From the NCBI GenBank assembly GCA_012861695.1, contig JAAOOA010000086.1:6498385-6562384 (forward strand): a stretch of 64,000 nucleotides of DNA. Reading direction: 5' to 3'. The notes beneath the pieces were generated by a model that had not been told where the DNA came from, made no database searches, and saw only the letters and a list, made by a program, of their open reading frames with translations. The stretch comes from Trematomus loennbergii (taxonomy: Eukaryota > Chordata > Actinopteri > Perciformes > Nototheniidae). Of this stretch, positions 1 through 50,280 are shown piece by piece; position 1 is the stretch's first letter, and each line of letters begins with the position of its first letter. Made by a program: the position numbers and the translations under genes.

Positions 1-950
1 TTCTAACGTAACATAAAGTAATCAGAGGTATCGTTGGAAAGCTCCGTCTCTCCTGCACAATCTCATCGGATCCAAATATGGTCATTTCCTTTGTATCAGC
101 AACCAATCGTGAAAGTACAAAGGGGTCTTAAACCAAAAACGAAATCTCATTGGCTGGTGTCAATTTCTGACAACGTGATTCGTTCAGATGCGCCACGTGG
201 TGTGCTAAAACACTTCCTGGTTTAGCTTTCCGCTGGAAATTAAAATCTCAAAATGGCAAAAGAACAGCAAAAAAAAAAAGTGTCACTTGCACGAAGCAAT
301 GTTAGACAAAAAACAAATGACCCCGAACATGAAATACCTTCACGGAGTGCGTCGAGGCGCAAGCTGTCATCCAAAGAACAGGAGGGTTTAGGTAGCGCCA
401 CACAGCAATCTTTAAAGGTCGTTTTCTCAAAATGAGTTTTTTTCTCCTATTCTGAGTGAGACATTTCCACTTCAGTAGCACATACACCAAACCTTCCAGT
501 TATATTCCTATCAATATTCTGAAGATTTTTACAGAAGGGTTTGTTCATATATCATTAATAGCCTGAATTATATAACATTTTATACCTAAAAACATGGCGA
601 AAATTGATATTTTAGAGTTGTTGACAGTATTTTCTGATTTATGGAGTGATACAAAGAGATATCCAAAATTCCTTCTGTAAAAGCCTTAGATACTAATATG
701 ACTACAAAATGAAACAATAATTTTGAACCTGGCTTTATCCAATGTTCAGATTTGTGTTCCTGAAATGTGTTAAAATATGCGCATATTTAATGAGATTATG
801 GGTTATTTGCATATTTAAACATGCTATTTCATAAAACTTGTAATACAAAAAACAATTGTCTTAATGTAAGTAATTAACTGGAGACATTTCTGGCTGATAT
901 CTTTAAGTTAAAAAAAGTAACCTATTCACCTGTAGTGTCTCGCCTTAACA
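1..950. repeat. partial copy of the 2.3 kb long-TIR element
   Basis: Bases 1-950 match 35850-36840 closely, in the same orientation, with small indels. Similarity stops at about 950. The copy enters from outside the window. It carries no recognised protein. Confidence 0.75.
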
Positions 951-1171
951 GATTTGAAACCGAAGTTTTGGAGACAGCTAGTGCTCATTTTCATGATTCA
1001 AAATGCACGGGACAAAGATAATTAGCAAAATGTCTTATTTGGACTGGATATATTTCTCCAGGGGTGATTTATCTTTGTTCCTATTTTTAACGTTATAGGA
1101 GTTACAGGTTGGAGTTTATTCTATGAGCCTCTATTTTAGCTCTATGTCTAATTATAATAAAAACATATCAG

Positions 1172-1223
1172 TGTTTCCCCTACCATTGTCTGAAATTCAA
1201 GGTGTTTTTTGTTTTTTTTAATA

Positions 1224-1256
<33 letters not shown>

Positions 1257-2000
1257 CACCAAATTGCAACTGAAGTAATCTATCTACGGTCACTTTTCAC
1301 ATTGAACATGTGCTCTTTTATTAAATAAACTAAACGCCTATGTTATTTATCCAATGTATGTGCATGTTTCAGTGTCCACTGCTTTGCGTATTCACATTCT
1401 CCCTCCGCTCTGTTTCTGAAGGGCGGGGCTCCGCTCCCCACACACACGCGAATGCACACACTCACAATCAGAGACAAGAGCAGAGGAAAGGAGGAGAACA
1501 ACAAAGTGTAAAAAAGTCAAACAAATCTGCATTATTGCCCCGAGCTCTGCTGTCTGCCCGTTTGTGCCCCCCCCCCCGTTTCAAATTCATTTATTATTAT
1601 TTTTTAACCTCAAGCCGTTATCGTCACGGAGGAGAAGGACACACACACAGCCTGCCCAGGTGGACGCGCACGAACGCGACAACGAACGTAGCGTGCGCAT
1701 TCTAAAAATAGCTCACAGATGGTGAGCAGGTACCGCGGTTTTGAACTACAGTATTGAATTTGACAGAAAACAATGAAACGCCAGCAGAAGAATAGTCTAA
1801 TGAGTTTTTAAATGTATCAATGAAAGGAAGAAGTGTAGGCTACATGATAAGGGAATACAGTTTGAATAAAAGTAATACAGTACAGTGTAACACTGTACTT
1901 TATTACTTTCTAATGTACAAATACTTTGTTACTGTACGATAACAATAACCCTAACCCACAGCTCCTCTCTGTTCCAGAGGATAAAAAAAAAAGAAATTCA
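1172..2000. repeat. interspersed repeat shared with 9797-10100
   Basis: The segment starting CCCCTACCATTGTC and the segments holding AAATTGCAACTGAA and CCACAGCTCCTCTCT recur at 9797-10100. The second copy lacks the middle (about 1342-1933) and has a GC-rich insert. Part (about 1800-1900) also recurs inverted at 14388-14475. Contains a 29-base AT tract. No coding potential seen. Confidence 0.55.
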
Positions 2001-2413
2001 AAAATGTTTTCCGTTGGGGGGGTACCCGAGCAGCACCCTGCCAAGGCAGTAAACCTAGGTGAAACACTGCATATAATATATATTATTCTGAAATGGACCG
2101 CTCTGCATAATGAGTACTTTTACTTCTGGTACTTTAAGTATATTTAGATGCCAATAGTTAGTTAGATTGCAGGACTTTTACTTATAACAGAGTATTCCTA
2201 CACTCTGGTACGTCTACTTTGACTAAAGTACAAGATCTGAGTACTTCTTCCGCCTCTGGTTAAGAATCAGTCTGTAACAATGACTTAATTACAGTGCAGC
2301 ACACTTTAGGTTTAAATATACACTCAATATATAATGTCCCAAGTCCCCCTGTAATATAATCCTTTCCGAATAGGGCTTTATACGAGTTTATAAAAAAGCT
2401 GAGTATCGTTTAC

Positions 2414-40353
<37,940 letters not shown>

Positions 40354-40543
40354 TGTTCTTTGTAATAGTAAGTGACCTGTCCAACCTTAAGGAAGGCAAA
40401 CTAATAAATCTCTCATAAACGCCAAAAAAATACCTAAAGACGCATAAACGGACACGGGCTGACTCAAATATGAATGCCTCCCTCAGTTTCAAAAGAAAAC
40501 CGTCACTGGTTTTAAAATCTCCCACTTTGTTTTGATTGGTCAA
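40354..40543 (-). promoter_or_regulatory. putative cenpe promoter (CCAAT box plus CHR-like site)
   Basis: Only 190 bases separate the cenpe start codon from an LTR. They contain an inverted CCAAT box (ATTGG, 40535-40539) and a TTTGAA CHR-like site (40488-40493), about 45 bases apart. G2/M genes are often controlled by such CCAAT-CHR pairs. The assignment is inference from motifs and position. Confidence 0.4.
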
Positions 40544-40848
40544 TGTTACGTGCCGTAGTGTGGTGTGTGTCTTTCTCTCTCTCCCTCTGATTCTCCAGGT
40601 GCAGCCTGATTGTCCCCAGGTGCTCCTAATTCCCAATCAGGGCCTCCATATAGGACCGGAGGAAGAACTGCAGTGGACCCCATTTTCCTCCTCTGGCTGC
40701 ATGCGTACAGCCCGTGTTCCTTTTCTTTGACTATTAAAAGGCTTGTTCATGACTCCAAAGAACGGTTTCCTCTTTTTTTTCTCGTGCCTGGTCAACGTGG
40801 TGTTTTGTTACTTCCCTTGGTACCCCTAGATTTAGAGGGAACGTAACA
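40544..40848 (+). mobile_element. LTR of a retrotransposon
   Basis: The block starts TGTTACGT and ends ACGTAACA, a TG...CA LTR with 8-base inverted ends. Two bases after it comes TGGGGGCTCGTCCG (40851-40864), the usual tRNA-Pro primer site. Some leader-like sequence follows, but no gag, pol or second LTR is seen, so the element is truncated. Confidence 0.75.
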
Positions 40849-40864
40849 AATGGGGGCTCGTCCG

Positions 40865-42385
40865 ATCTTTGAGACAAAGAGTGGCAATCTGTTTGTGGTT
40901 TAGCGTTGATATTGTGTTGGTAGCATTGGCTGTGAAGTATCTTACTGTTTAAAAGCTTCCTCAGTTTAGATAGGGGAGTGTCTAGCTGGGCTGAATCAGT
41001 CTTTCCTTCAGGCACTCATTTTTTATTTTGCCTTTTTTATTTTCGGGGTAATCCTGGGTCATTGGGTCAATAGTATGAAGCTGCACTCCAGGACCCATGG
41101 ATGTATAATAAGAACTGGATACAGCGTGGGAGGCGGGGCCTCATTCATTCCTATGAGAGTTGCTCAATCGCGCATGATGACAAAATGGCCCAACTTTTGA
41201 GAGAGCGAAACGTCACAGATTACCCGGCATGCCTGAGAAGTACCCGTATGTGCGCTCATAGCGCATGCGCAACTTTAAACATGCCCCCGAAAATGCTCGT
41301 TCACATCAAGCACGTCAATTGCGTACACGTAACAGCACCGCGCGTTCATGACAGCATGGTAATGGGTTGTTATGATGGATTTGATATTAACGACGAGGCG
41401 GCAGTTAGCAGCTAGCGGCTAGCTAGTAATTATGCTAATTTACACATCAGTCGTTATGTACTTTTATATTACGCTGATGTAACAGGATCTAGTGATATCC
41501 AAGCAACAGAGCTTCATTTAGCATGAAACTTGTGTGGGTTGTAGCCTACATGAAACCACTTGGTAATATATACAAATATATGTATTTTGAGTTATGATCA
41601 ATTGTGATTTAAATCTTTATCTAAAAAGTAAAGCTGATGATGGATTACTGTGGTGGAGTTAAAATAACAATAGCCTATTTCTCTTTGAAATGTGATGGAG
41701 TAAAAGGATAGTAACTGTGATTATTCATGTTAAGTACCCAACAAGTAACTAAAACGTATAATACTTGAAGGAAAGGTGTAAAATGTTTCCATAAATACCA
41801 ATATCACACAGTACAACACCCCTTGTTGTTAAATACCAACCATGTGTATATATATATATATGCCGCTAAAACTGTAATATACCTGGCTGCTAAATCCTCC
41901 AAACTGTTACAGGATGTGTATTTTGTAAAATGTGTAACTGTTTTTATTATAATTTCTTGTTTTTCATCTTTAATACTTTTTGTATGCATACTTTAAGTAA
42001 CATTAGGCTGTCTTTGGCTCTTTTCTGCTGTAACAATGTAAATGTATTCTGATTCTGAACTAATTGATATGTTTTTGTCACAGTTTGTTTCAATATTGCG
42101 ACACTTGTTTTGTTTAAGATTATTTCTCCTTTTTTTACAGACATCCCCAACCATAGTGGAATGCTGTTGTAAAGGATTGCATTGATCCGTGCATCAATAC
42201 CTTCACCCAGCTTTGAGGCCTCCAATGAATGAAATCATCTTGTGGCTGGGAAAAATGTGAAAAAATAAATCTCACAAAGAGTGACTTTCTGGTGTAATCA
42301 TTATAATATCAAAGACAAGCGCATTCAGTAACAATATATAAAATCATTCAGCAGCAGAGGTTGGGGTGGAAACAGCATTTCTAAC
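40865..42385. other. between LTR and family B copy 2, no gene seen
   Basis: The first 150-200 bases may be LTR-element leader. The rest is AT-rich sequence with a short (TA)n tract near 41850. I see no exon-like signals. Confidence 0.4.
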
Positions 42386-42388
42386 TAA

Positions 42389-43151
42389 TGCCGCGTTTCC
42401 ACTACACGGCCTCGCTCGGCCCCGCTCGGTATGGCTGGGCCTCGTTAGGACTGGCTCACTTTATGGCGCATTTCCATTACAGTTTAGGAACTGGGGCAGT
42501 ATCTATAGTAACGCAGTGTAGGAGGAGCCGTGACGTGATCTTCAGAGGACCCCAGAAAAACAACACAGCCGTTAGCTGTTAGCACACAGAGCTCACAGCT
42601 CCTCATATATGTTCAGAAACTCGACAAAAGTTAAACAAGTACAAACCACAGACTGCCTGTGTCATGGTGAATACAGTCGCTGCTTTATTTATGTCTGTAT
42701 AGGCCGTTGTTGTGAGTGTGGACGGTCGGGGCATATACTGCGTTAGCTTAGCCAATCTCCATTTAGAAAACACGCATTTTAAAAGGTTTTTCCCCTGCCG
42801 TCTGTCTGCAGACTTGACAAAGCATTAATTCATGGTTTTTACTAACCGGTATCAGTATGTTGTTACTTCGGCATCATTTTGAAACGTGTATTACAATTAA
42901 ATCACGGTCAAATATGTCCATCTTGTTGTAGTTGTAGCCCCCTTGCCAGCGACGCTCACTCTAGTTTAGCATACTCAGCCCGACTCAGCCTCGTTGTCTC
43001 TGGCCCTGGCCCCACGATTTTATGAGGCCAGAAAAACTGTGAATTAGGACCCGCCGGCCGGTACTAGGCCAAGTGGAAACGCAACCAAAGACGGGCCGCT
43101 GACGTCACAGCCCTCTTAAACCGGGCTGCGGGCTGTAGTGGAAACGCGCCA
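42389..43151. mobile_element. TAA-flanked element, family B copy 2
   Basis: Ends TGCCGCGTTTCCACTAC and GTAGTGGAAACGCGCCA, flanked by TAA (42386-42388, 43152-43154). The interior matches copy 1 in inverted order (for example the CCGGTATCAGTATGTTGTTA segment) but lacks the hairpin and AT expansions. Confidence 0.85.
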
Positions 43152-43287
43152 TAAGATGATTACAATATTACAAGTTAAACATCAAAATGAACATACTATT
43201 ATTAATTTAAAAAGTACATGGGAAACTTAAATATCCTGCAATATACCATTAGCAGAATAGGAACAAATGTGCAAAACATTTCTAACG

Positions 43288-43869
43288 TTAACATAAACTG
43301 AGGGCTTTCTTCCTGAGCCGCTGGGAGTAAAGGTCCTCCATGGATGGCATCTCCGTCCGGGTGATGTTCTCTGCAGTTTTCACCACCCTCTGTAAAGCCT
43401 TACGATTAAGGGCGGTGCAGCTGCCGTACCAGGCCGTGATGCAGCCGTGTCCGTGATGGACACAGAGGAACCTGAAGCTGCTGACTCTCTCCACCGTAGT
43501 CCCATTGATGGCGATGGGGGCGTGTCCCTCTCCCTGCTGCTTCCTGTAGTCCACAATCAGCTCCTTGGTTTTGCTGACGTTGAGATGGAGGTTGTTATCC
43601 TGGCACCAAGATGTCAGGTTTTCGACCTCCTCTCTGTACGCCGTCTCGTCGCCGTCTGTGATCTGGCCGATGACGGTCGTGTCGTCAGCACGTAGGCCCG
43701 TACCAGTGTCTTGAAGTGGCTGCGCTTCCTCCTGGGCCACATCCAAAATTGAGAAGAAAGAGAACAGACACACCACAGCTGGGTGAGGCTGGTGAGGCTG
43801 GGGAAGATGAGTAAAACAACTCAAGAGTAAGAGTGGGTAACTCAAGAGTAAGACTGGGTATGTATACAT
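43288..43869 (-). pseudogene. non-LTR reverse-transcriptase fragment with internal deletion
   Basis: The frame reads LRADDTTVIGQITDGDETAY, TSWCQDNNLHLNVSKTKELI and GCITAWYGSCTALNRKALQR. ADD is the RT catalytic motif. The stretch normally linking RFLGV to the GCITAWYG block is missing, so this is a deleted 3' piece. Residues before about 60 are not RT-like. Confidence 0.85.
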
Positions 43870-46550
43870 TCACTCCGCAGCTGCTTATAATCAGCTCATC
43901 ACAGGCGTTCTCTTTAACCTATTACATTCACCTCATTCTCCAGCAGCCAATCACCGAGCTGCAGCCAAACTTTAAAATGGTTCTCCTCTCTCCTGCAGTC
44001 AGCTGTGATTTCAGGTGTTCATGCTGCCGCCCGCCTCCTCCCCATCCACCTCCTCCCCATCCACCTCTTCTCCACCCACCTCCGTTCATCATATCCAGAG
44101 CCAGGAGAGCTAATCCAAAGACCTCATCACACCTCCTCTTCATCCCATCTCCTCATCAAATCCAGATCTTCATCATCATCACCAGTGTCTAGACCCCTTA
44201 ACATTTATCATATGACATGTGTCAATAAATGTTCTTTAAACAAAATGAAGTCTCTCCTGATTTAACTGTCTGGACCCCATCCTCAACTTTTTTTCAAACC
44301 ACAACATGCCTTCAGAGGGCTTTCCTGTTGATCATAATTGGTGGATCTTTTAATCTAATAATTGCAATCAATATATATATTACCTTTTAATCTATATAAA
44401 TTGTATTTACATTTGTTGTCACTATTTTTTCCACCTAGTTCTACAATGCCAGCCATAAGAGGTATACATTTCTTATTTTTGTGAATTTCTATATAAAATG
44501 CTGATTTTCTACCTGAAAATGCTTTGTATTTTTAATTACATTTTCGTAGAGCTTTGACTTTTTCAGCTGAATAAATATTATAACTAGATGGTTTTGTTCA
44601 GCATTGCCAGCTTCACTTTTGAGCTTTATGTTGTGCCCAGCATTCTCCTGTGCTCTGAAATCAAAATGTGGATAAGCATAACACAACACTAAAATAAACA
44701 CTACAATACAACTTGTTATTTGACACACACAAGGTTGTTCATTTGTGTGTATAAATATAAAACACAGGCTATATACATAATATATATATATATATATTAT
44801 ATATATATACATATACAAGTATAATTAATACAACTGTTAATTTGATTAGAGCTTTGACACATATATCTTTATTTATATATGTATAAGTATGACGACTTCC
44901 TCGGGCGATATCATGGTATAGCTAATTAATCTGGGTCAAAACGTGTTGTGCCCACATGCAAAGGTTGTAAACTCTGGTTTATCCCTGCGTGGTATTATAG
45001 TAATAGCAAACAGCAACGTTCAACTCCTTTAATGGTATATTGCAAGTGCAATAAGAAGCTACAGGGACGTTAATCTACGTCGGTAATATTAACTTTATTT
45101 AATACAAGATTTACATCATACAGCCCATGTAGTATAATATTTTACAAATGATGAATTACAGCAAACATGTGCAATATATCCATTATTACAGCTCCGTGGG
45201 CTGGCAGTAAGGCGATATGGGTCCGTTCTTATCCATGGGTAAAGATAAACGCATGTGGTGCTGAACACGTCACATCACATGAACGTGCCGGGCGGCGCGG
45301 TCCCGTGGGTTAGATGCGCGTTCATAATACAGAGGGAAATAACTCTCAGAATAACGTTATTAGCACATTTTTACAACTTGAGGAACGAATGTTTTTAATA
45401 AGGGCTATACAAGTGTTCATACTGGGTAGTTTATTTAGTTTAAAAAAAATTATCCAACGAGTTACAGACCACTCTTTCCCCATGTAAGTCAATGGGAAAA
45501 AGTGTTTCCGGGCCTGGCAACCAAAAGGAAGTGTAGTACCGCCGTTTGGCCAGCACGAATATTTTCATCAGAGTCCGGCGCACTTCCTGGGGGCTTGGGT
45601 AGAAGAAGAAGAAGAAGGAGAAGAAGTAGCGGTAGAAGAAGAAGAAGTAGAGGTAGAAGAAGAAGAAGTAGTAGAAGAAGAAGTAGTAGAAGAAGAAATA
45701 CGCTAACGCTACAAACAGGCACAACACTGTTACTGTGACATGTAACATTTTATTTCACCTTGCTCTATGTTTTTTAACGCACATTCAAAAACTGGAACAT
45801 TTTCGGGAGTTTCAACCGGGTACCGGGTACCGGCCACCGAAAAAGGGGACTTTGCCCGGAAAACGGGGACGTTTTGGTCACCCATCCGACTGTGTTTACA
45901 GCTAAGCACACACGCTTTTTTACACGTTGCTTGACTGCCTGCCTACATATCTGATCTAGACATAGTAACGTGTATAATAATTATTTAAAGTTATTTAATA
46001 ATTATGACATTTATTTTACTTTTCGATGGATGAATGATGCTCAAAGTGAGGGGGCAAATAAGACAACTGAGGGGGCAATGCCCCCTTTTGCCCCCTCGTG
46101 GCGCCGGGCCCGGTGCAGCTGCGTTTTGGACTATAGCTGCAGACGTTTAATTGAGGCCTGGTCCATACCCACATACAGAGCGTTGAAATAGTCCAGTCTT
46201 GAGGTAACAAAGGCGTTAATAACCCTTTCTAAGTCAAATGTCCTTCAACATGGCCGCTGAAATCCATTTCCGGGTCACTACCGGAGGACCGAGGAGTCGA
46301 GGAGGGGACATTAGAGTATTGAGAAGCCTTCTGGGTGGAAGTTTGCTTGGTTGCACATGTACCTCACGTTCAATCCACGTTATTCTAAAAAAAAAAGCTT
46401 TCAAAGTTGCATACAAAAATACAAACAAGACAAATTATAGATGAAAATAATTTATTTCATTTTACAATTGACCAGGTTGTCGTAGCACAAATGAAACAGT
46501 TCGGTAAAAAGTTTGTTAAATTCTTAATTACAATTTGAAAGTACTCTTGC
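43870..46550. other. intergenic, no gene seen
   Basis: AT-rich, with a (TA)n tract near 44780-44810 and a GAA/AGA-rich tract at 45601-45700 that makes spurious poly-Leu and poly-Arg frames. Some short GC-rich repeat pieces are present (about 45830-46100). Confidence 0.45.
45601..45705. repeat. AGA/GAA-rich trinucleotide tract
   Basis: AGA units with TAG and GGA interruptions. Confidence 0.9.
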
Positions 46551-48415
46551 CAACTTCTACTCCACTACATCTCAAAGGTGAATACATTTTTGTATAAAAG
46601 TCTTGCATTGAAAATTATTAAAAGTACTCCGACTGTTATACCATTTTATATTATATCATCAAATTATTATTACCTGCCCATTCATATGATTTTACTGTTG
46701 GAGTCGGTTGAGGTGGAGCTTACTTTTTTAATATTTTGTATTGAAATGCAAATAATAATTATGAATAAATCTGCTTATACATTTTTCCATACATTTTGGA
46801 TTAAAATAAATGAATAGTTGCAGAGAGTACCTCCTCCTCCACTGGTTATCTTTCATCTCTTCCTCGATGTTGAACACATTCAAGAAACTCTGTTCTAATG
46901 TTTGCAGGCCGAATTTATTTATTTGATCATGAGCTATAAACATGCTGAGCGAGACTTAAGCTGAACTGTTTTCAGACACACTTCAACTGTCAAGGTTCTT
47001 CTGGTTTCTCACAGATATTTTTTGAGGGTTTTCACAAGATGCATCAAACCAACACATCACGTGTGCTACTCCGCCTCACTCCCCCATCCTCGCACAATCC
47101 TCTCCATCAGAATTGACCTCTTTATAGTTGTCTGGCTCATATATGCTCCAAAACTTCAAACTGAGATATTTGGAATAGAAAGACGTGCTTTAATTAAAGT
47201 GATGACTCTGATATTGGAAATTGACAAATCATTTGTTTACAACAATGAAACCTGTTGTCCAGTGCTGATCCGTCTGTCCACAGCCATGTTCCCTCTGTCA
47301 CTGAGTCCGTCAGTCCGATCCAGAACTTGTCCTCATCTGCAGTCATTTCATCTCTCACTTTCTGCTCCAGGAATTCCTGGACAGCAAAAACAAATATGTT
47401 GAATAACTTCTCTGTGCTAACTACTGCAGAAACAAAGTGGTGAATCGTGACCCTGCAGCAGTGTGTTATACCTGCTCCCTCTGCTCTCTATCTTAACCAG
47501 GCATCCTCCTTTACGTCTGCATTCAGCTCTGCTCCTTGTCCAGGTTGCTTTATTGGTGGAGAAATAATAGCATTTCCCTCCATAACGCTTCCAGCCGACT
47601 GGACATTTTGTACATGAGTCCCCTTTAAAGAGATCAGAGCAAAGTCTTTATTCAGGTGATAGTACACATCTGTTTTGTGTGTGTGACAATCTGTCACTTC
47701 ATCATCAGAAGATGCAAACATGTGAGAAAGTAAATCCATCACTGACTGTTTACTTCAGGGCACTTGAAGGGTGACTCCGGTTTGCATGGTTTTACTGCAG
47801 AGAATCTCTCTGTTGGGAAAAAGATACAAAATATTCACTTTCATCAGAGGTGTCTCTTGAGAACCTGAACAGAGATCAAAACTCTTCCATGGTTCACTCA
47901 GTCGAGAAGAGACACAAAGATGAATATTTAACAGAACAATAAGAGTGTTAAAACATTTGAAAGAGATCTGGATGTGGACAAAGTTTACCTGTGAGGATTT
48001 CTATCTCAGCGTCACGCTCATCTATCATCTTTTGGAGAATCGTATAGTTTGTAGAGTACACTATCCATCAGAGGCAAAACATTCCAAGGTCAATTTAGGG
48101 TGAAGGTTATTATTTTAGAGATATATAATGATAATGAGTGTTATTACAAAATGAGTTAAAACAACCTTTGAGATATTGGTTGTTTTTATAAACTGATTGT
48201 TAAAAAAGAGAAAGAAAGTATGGTTTGTAGAATAGTAGTAATCATTCCAACTTAGAGTGAGGATTATCATAAGGAAAGATCAAGGTAATAATTGAAATGC
48301 AGAGAAGAAGAGAGAAACTCACAGTGTAGGCCGAGAGTGATGAGATAAGCTGCCAGGAGAACGCTGAGAACAAACACAGCCGCTCTCTCTGAGGTGACTC
48401 TACATCGTCCATCTG
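46551..48415. repeat. segmental duplication, downstream unit
   Basis: The unit covers the 3' flank through the membrane exon of the lectin gene and aligns with 54188-56253. Both start with the ACTCCACTACATCTCAAAGG segment, which shows that the duplicated unit extends beyond the gene. Confidence 0.85.
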
Positions 48416-48729
48416 AAAATATCAAATACTCTGTGCTCAGAAAGAGAGAGACCACTTGGGATGTGTTTTCAAAAAGGTGAGGGTCATTGTTCTAAAGATG
48501 TTCTCGAAACATTGATTTATTTTAATGAAGACATTTGAACTTGTAATAATCTCCACAATGGTCTTTAAAGCAGAAGTAACCCCTCATTTGTATTTGAATC
48601 TGTTTGTATGAGGGTGAATAGGTTAAAACATGTAACTTAGATGTACCAACATTTAAAAAACTTTAGATACAATAATTGTACAAGTTTTCCAAAATGGTAT
48701 GTTTAAATATTCAAATGTGGCAGTATCTT

Positions 48730-49435
48730 ATCAAATAACTCACTCCCCATTGATACCCCCTCCACCCAGATCCACAACCTCTGTGTCATATTTGAACAGA
48801 CCATCTTCTTCTTCCCATGGCAACCACATCACCACATTCCCCCCCCCACCCCCCTCAAGAACATTGCCCGCCTCCGACCCTCCCTCTATTTTACTGCTGC
48901 TGAAACCTTCATCCACCCCCCCATCCAGACTCTACTACTGCAACAGCGTCCTCTACAGTTTACCAAACAAAATCACCCACAAACTGCAATACGTCCAAAA
49001 CTCTGCCTCCCTCCTGCTCACCTCCACCCTCCACCGATACTGATCACTCCGGTCCTCCACAACCTCCACTGGCTCCCAGTCAAAAACAGAAGAGTCCACA
49101 AAATATCACTCACCACCTTCGAAGCCCTAAACAACCTGCCCCCCCCCTATCTCTCTGACCTCGTCCACCGTCACATCCCCACCCGTTGCCTCAGGTCTGC
49201 AAACACCCTAAAGACCACCAGGACTACTCCAGACCTGGGTCGACAGGGCCTTCTCTGCTGCAGCATCCCTCTGGAACGCCCTCCTTATACACATCAGACA
49301 ATCACCCACCCTATCACCCTTCAAACAAGCCCTCAAAACTCACCTCTTCAAATTGGCTTTTCCCTTGGACCCCCCCCCCCCCCTCCATGTCATAACTCTG
49401 CTCAGGTAATTTTTCTCCTTTTATATTTATCTTTT
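48730..49435 (+). mobile_element. L2-like LINE fragment in a lectin-gene intron
   Basis: Frames read LYYCNSVLYSLPNKITHKLQ and YVQNSASLLLTSTLHRY, later VCKHPKDH and PDLGRQGLLCCS-type text in other frames. These are typical of the C-terminal half of L2 polyproteins. Poly-C tracts and frame changes mark decay. Confidence 0.75.
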
Positions 49436-49696
49436 ATGTTTTTTATTACTAACCAGGAAGCTCTGTAGATGGCCGTCTCCTCACAATGCCGAATTCAGAG
49501 TAAGTGGTTTCAATCGGTGAGTTAGCGCTTCCTGAAACACAAAACAAACACAACACTTTCTGAACAAGCTGTGAATCTGTCCTCAGCATTGATTTAAAGC
49601 GAGATGAAACATTCATATCCCTCAAACATCAGAAACAAAGGCGTCTTCGAAGTATTTCTTAGAAAGCTATTGTACCTTTTTTTTTTTTTTTTAAAT

Positions 49697-49730
49697 ATGA
49701 TCGATAGATAGATAGATAGATAGATAGATT
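49697..49730. repeat. (ATAG)n microsatellite
   Basis: Seven or so GATA units in the first intron of the lectin gene. Confidence 0.9.
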
Positions 49731-50280
49731 ATTATACTTCAGACTCACCGTTAGTGTTTCCCCTCTCCATTATAATCTCCTCATTAGAATACACAACTTC
49801 AGCTGCAGACATTTTATCGCTGTGATCGTCAGTGACTTTGAAAGAGAACTACAGGAACGTTTCACTGCACACTGTTAGAAGAAAAAAAGACTTCCTGTTG
49901 GACTCGTAGATGGGGATGTCTTTAAAGAGAGTTCCTCAAAAATGTATCTAAATGAAGTCCTTATAAGGTTGTTTTTGCTTCCAGTCAAGATAACTTAACT
50001 GTCAGGTCTACTAAATATAAACTTAAACAAAAAGTAAGGCAATTTGTGTTTGGTAGACGATTTCTATGTTGTAACAATGCTTGTTGGCAATACATCTTAT
50101 ACTGTTGGAAAGCCTGTTTTCTGACCTTTCCAATGTTACCACATTTGTGAGGAACAAGCATTTGTGGGATGAGCAGCAGAGCTGAGTATGTGGGGTGCGC
50201 CCATGACAAATGTGACAAATCTCCTCTGCCAATGCCACAGAGCAGCCACTCTCCGGTCTCGTATGGCTGCTAGGAGCCTC

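Larger units (their letters stand above)
46972..49812 (-). pseudogene. type II C-type lectin receptor (CD209/CLEC4-like), downstream copy, disabled
   Basis: Seven exons fit: 49749-49812 (MSAAEVVYSNEEIIMERGNT), 49454-49531 (NSPIETTYSEFGIVRRRPST), 48323-48412 (membrane segment [19 protein letters not shown]), 48060-47989 (neck), and 47472-47622, 47252-47376 and 46972-47160 (lectin domain). The N-in tail, single membrane helix, short stalk and C-terminal lectin domain define a type II receptor of innate immune cells. Relative to the copy at 54738-56253, it has one base less near the end of the first lectin exon (ESRDEQ lost), an AGA-to-TGA stop after ARMGE, and one base less before ICEK. An L2-like insertion lies in its second intron. 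It is probably a pseudogene unless the lesions are assembly errors. Confidence 0.85.

Noticed and set aside
1340..1705. 121-codon frame as a gene
   Set aside because: It covers low-complexity and CA-rich sequence inside an interspersed repeat, with no domain or splice context.
45440..45748. Poly-Leu, poly-Phe and poly-Arg frames
   Set aside because: They translate an AGA/GAA trinucleotide tract with no conserved flanking sequence.
47488..47742. 84-codon frame starting MMDLLSH as a separate protein
   Set aside because: It crosses the acceptor of the lectin exon at 47622 in another frame. The proper lectin frame explains the conserved part.
47745..47807. Extra stalk exon in the lectin gene
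   Set aside because: An acceptor-like ACAG precedes [16 protein letters not shown] codons, but the frame stops soon after and the neck exon joins the lectin exon directly in phase.
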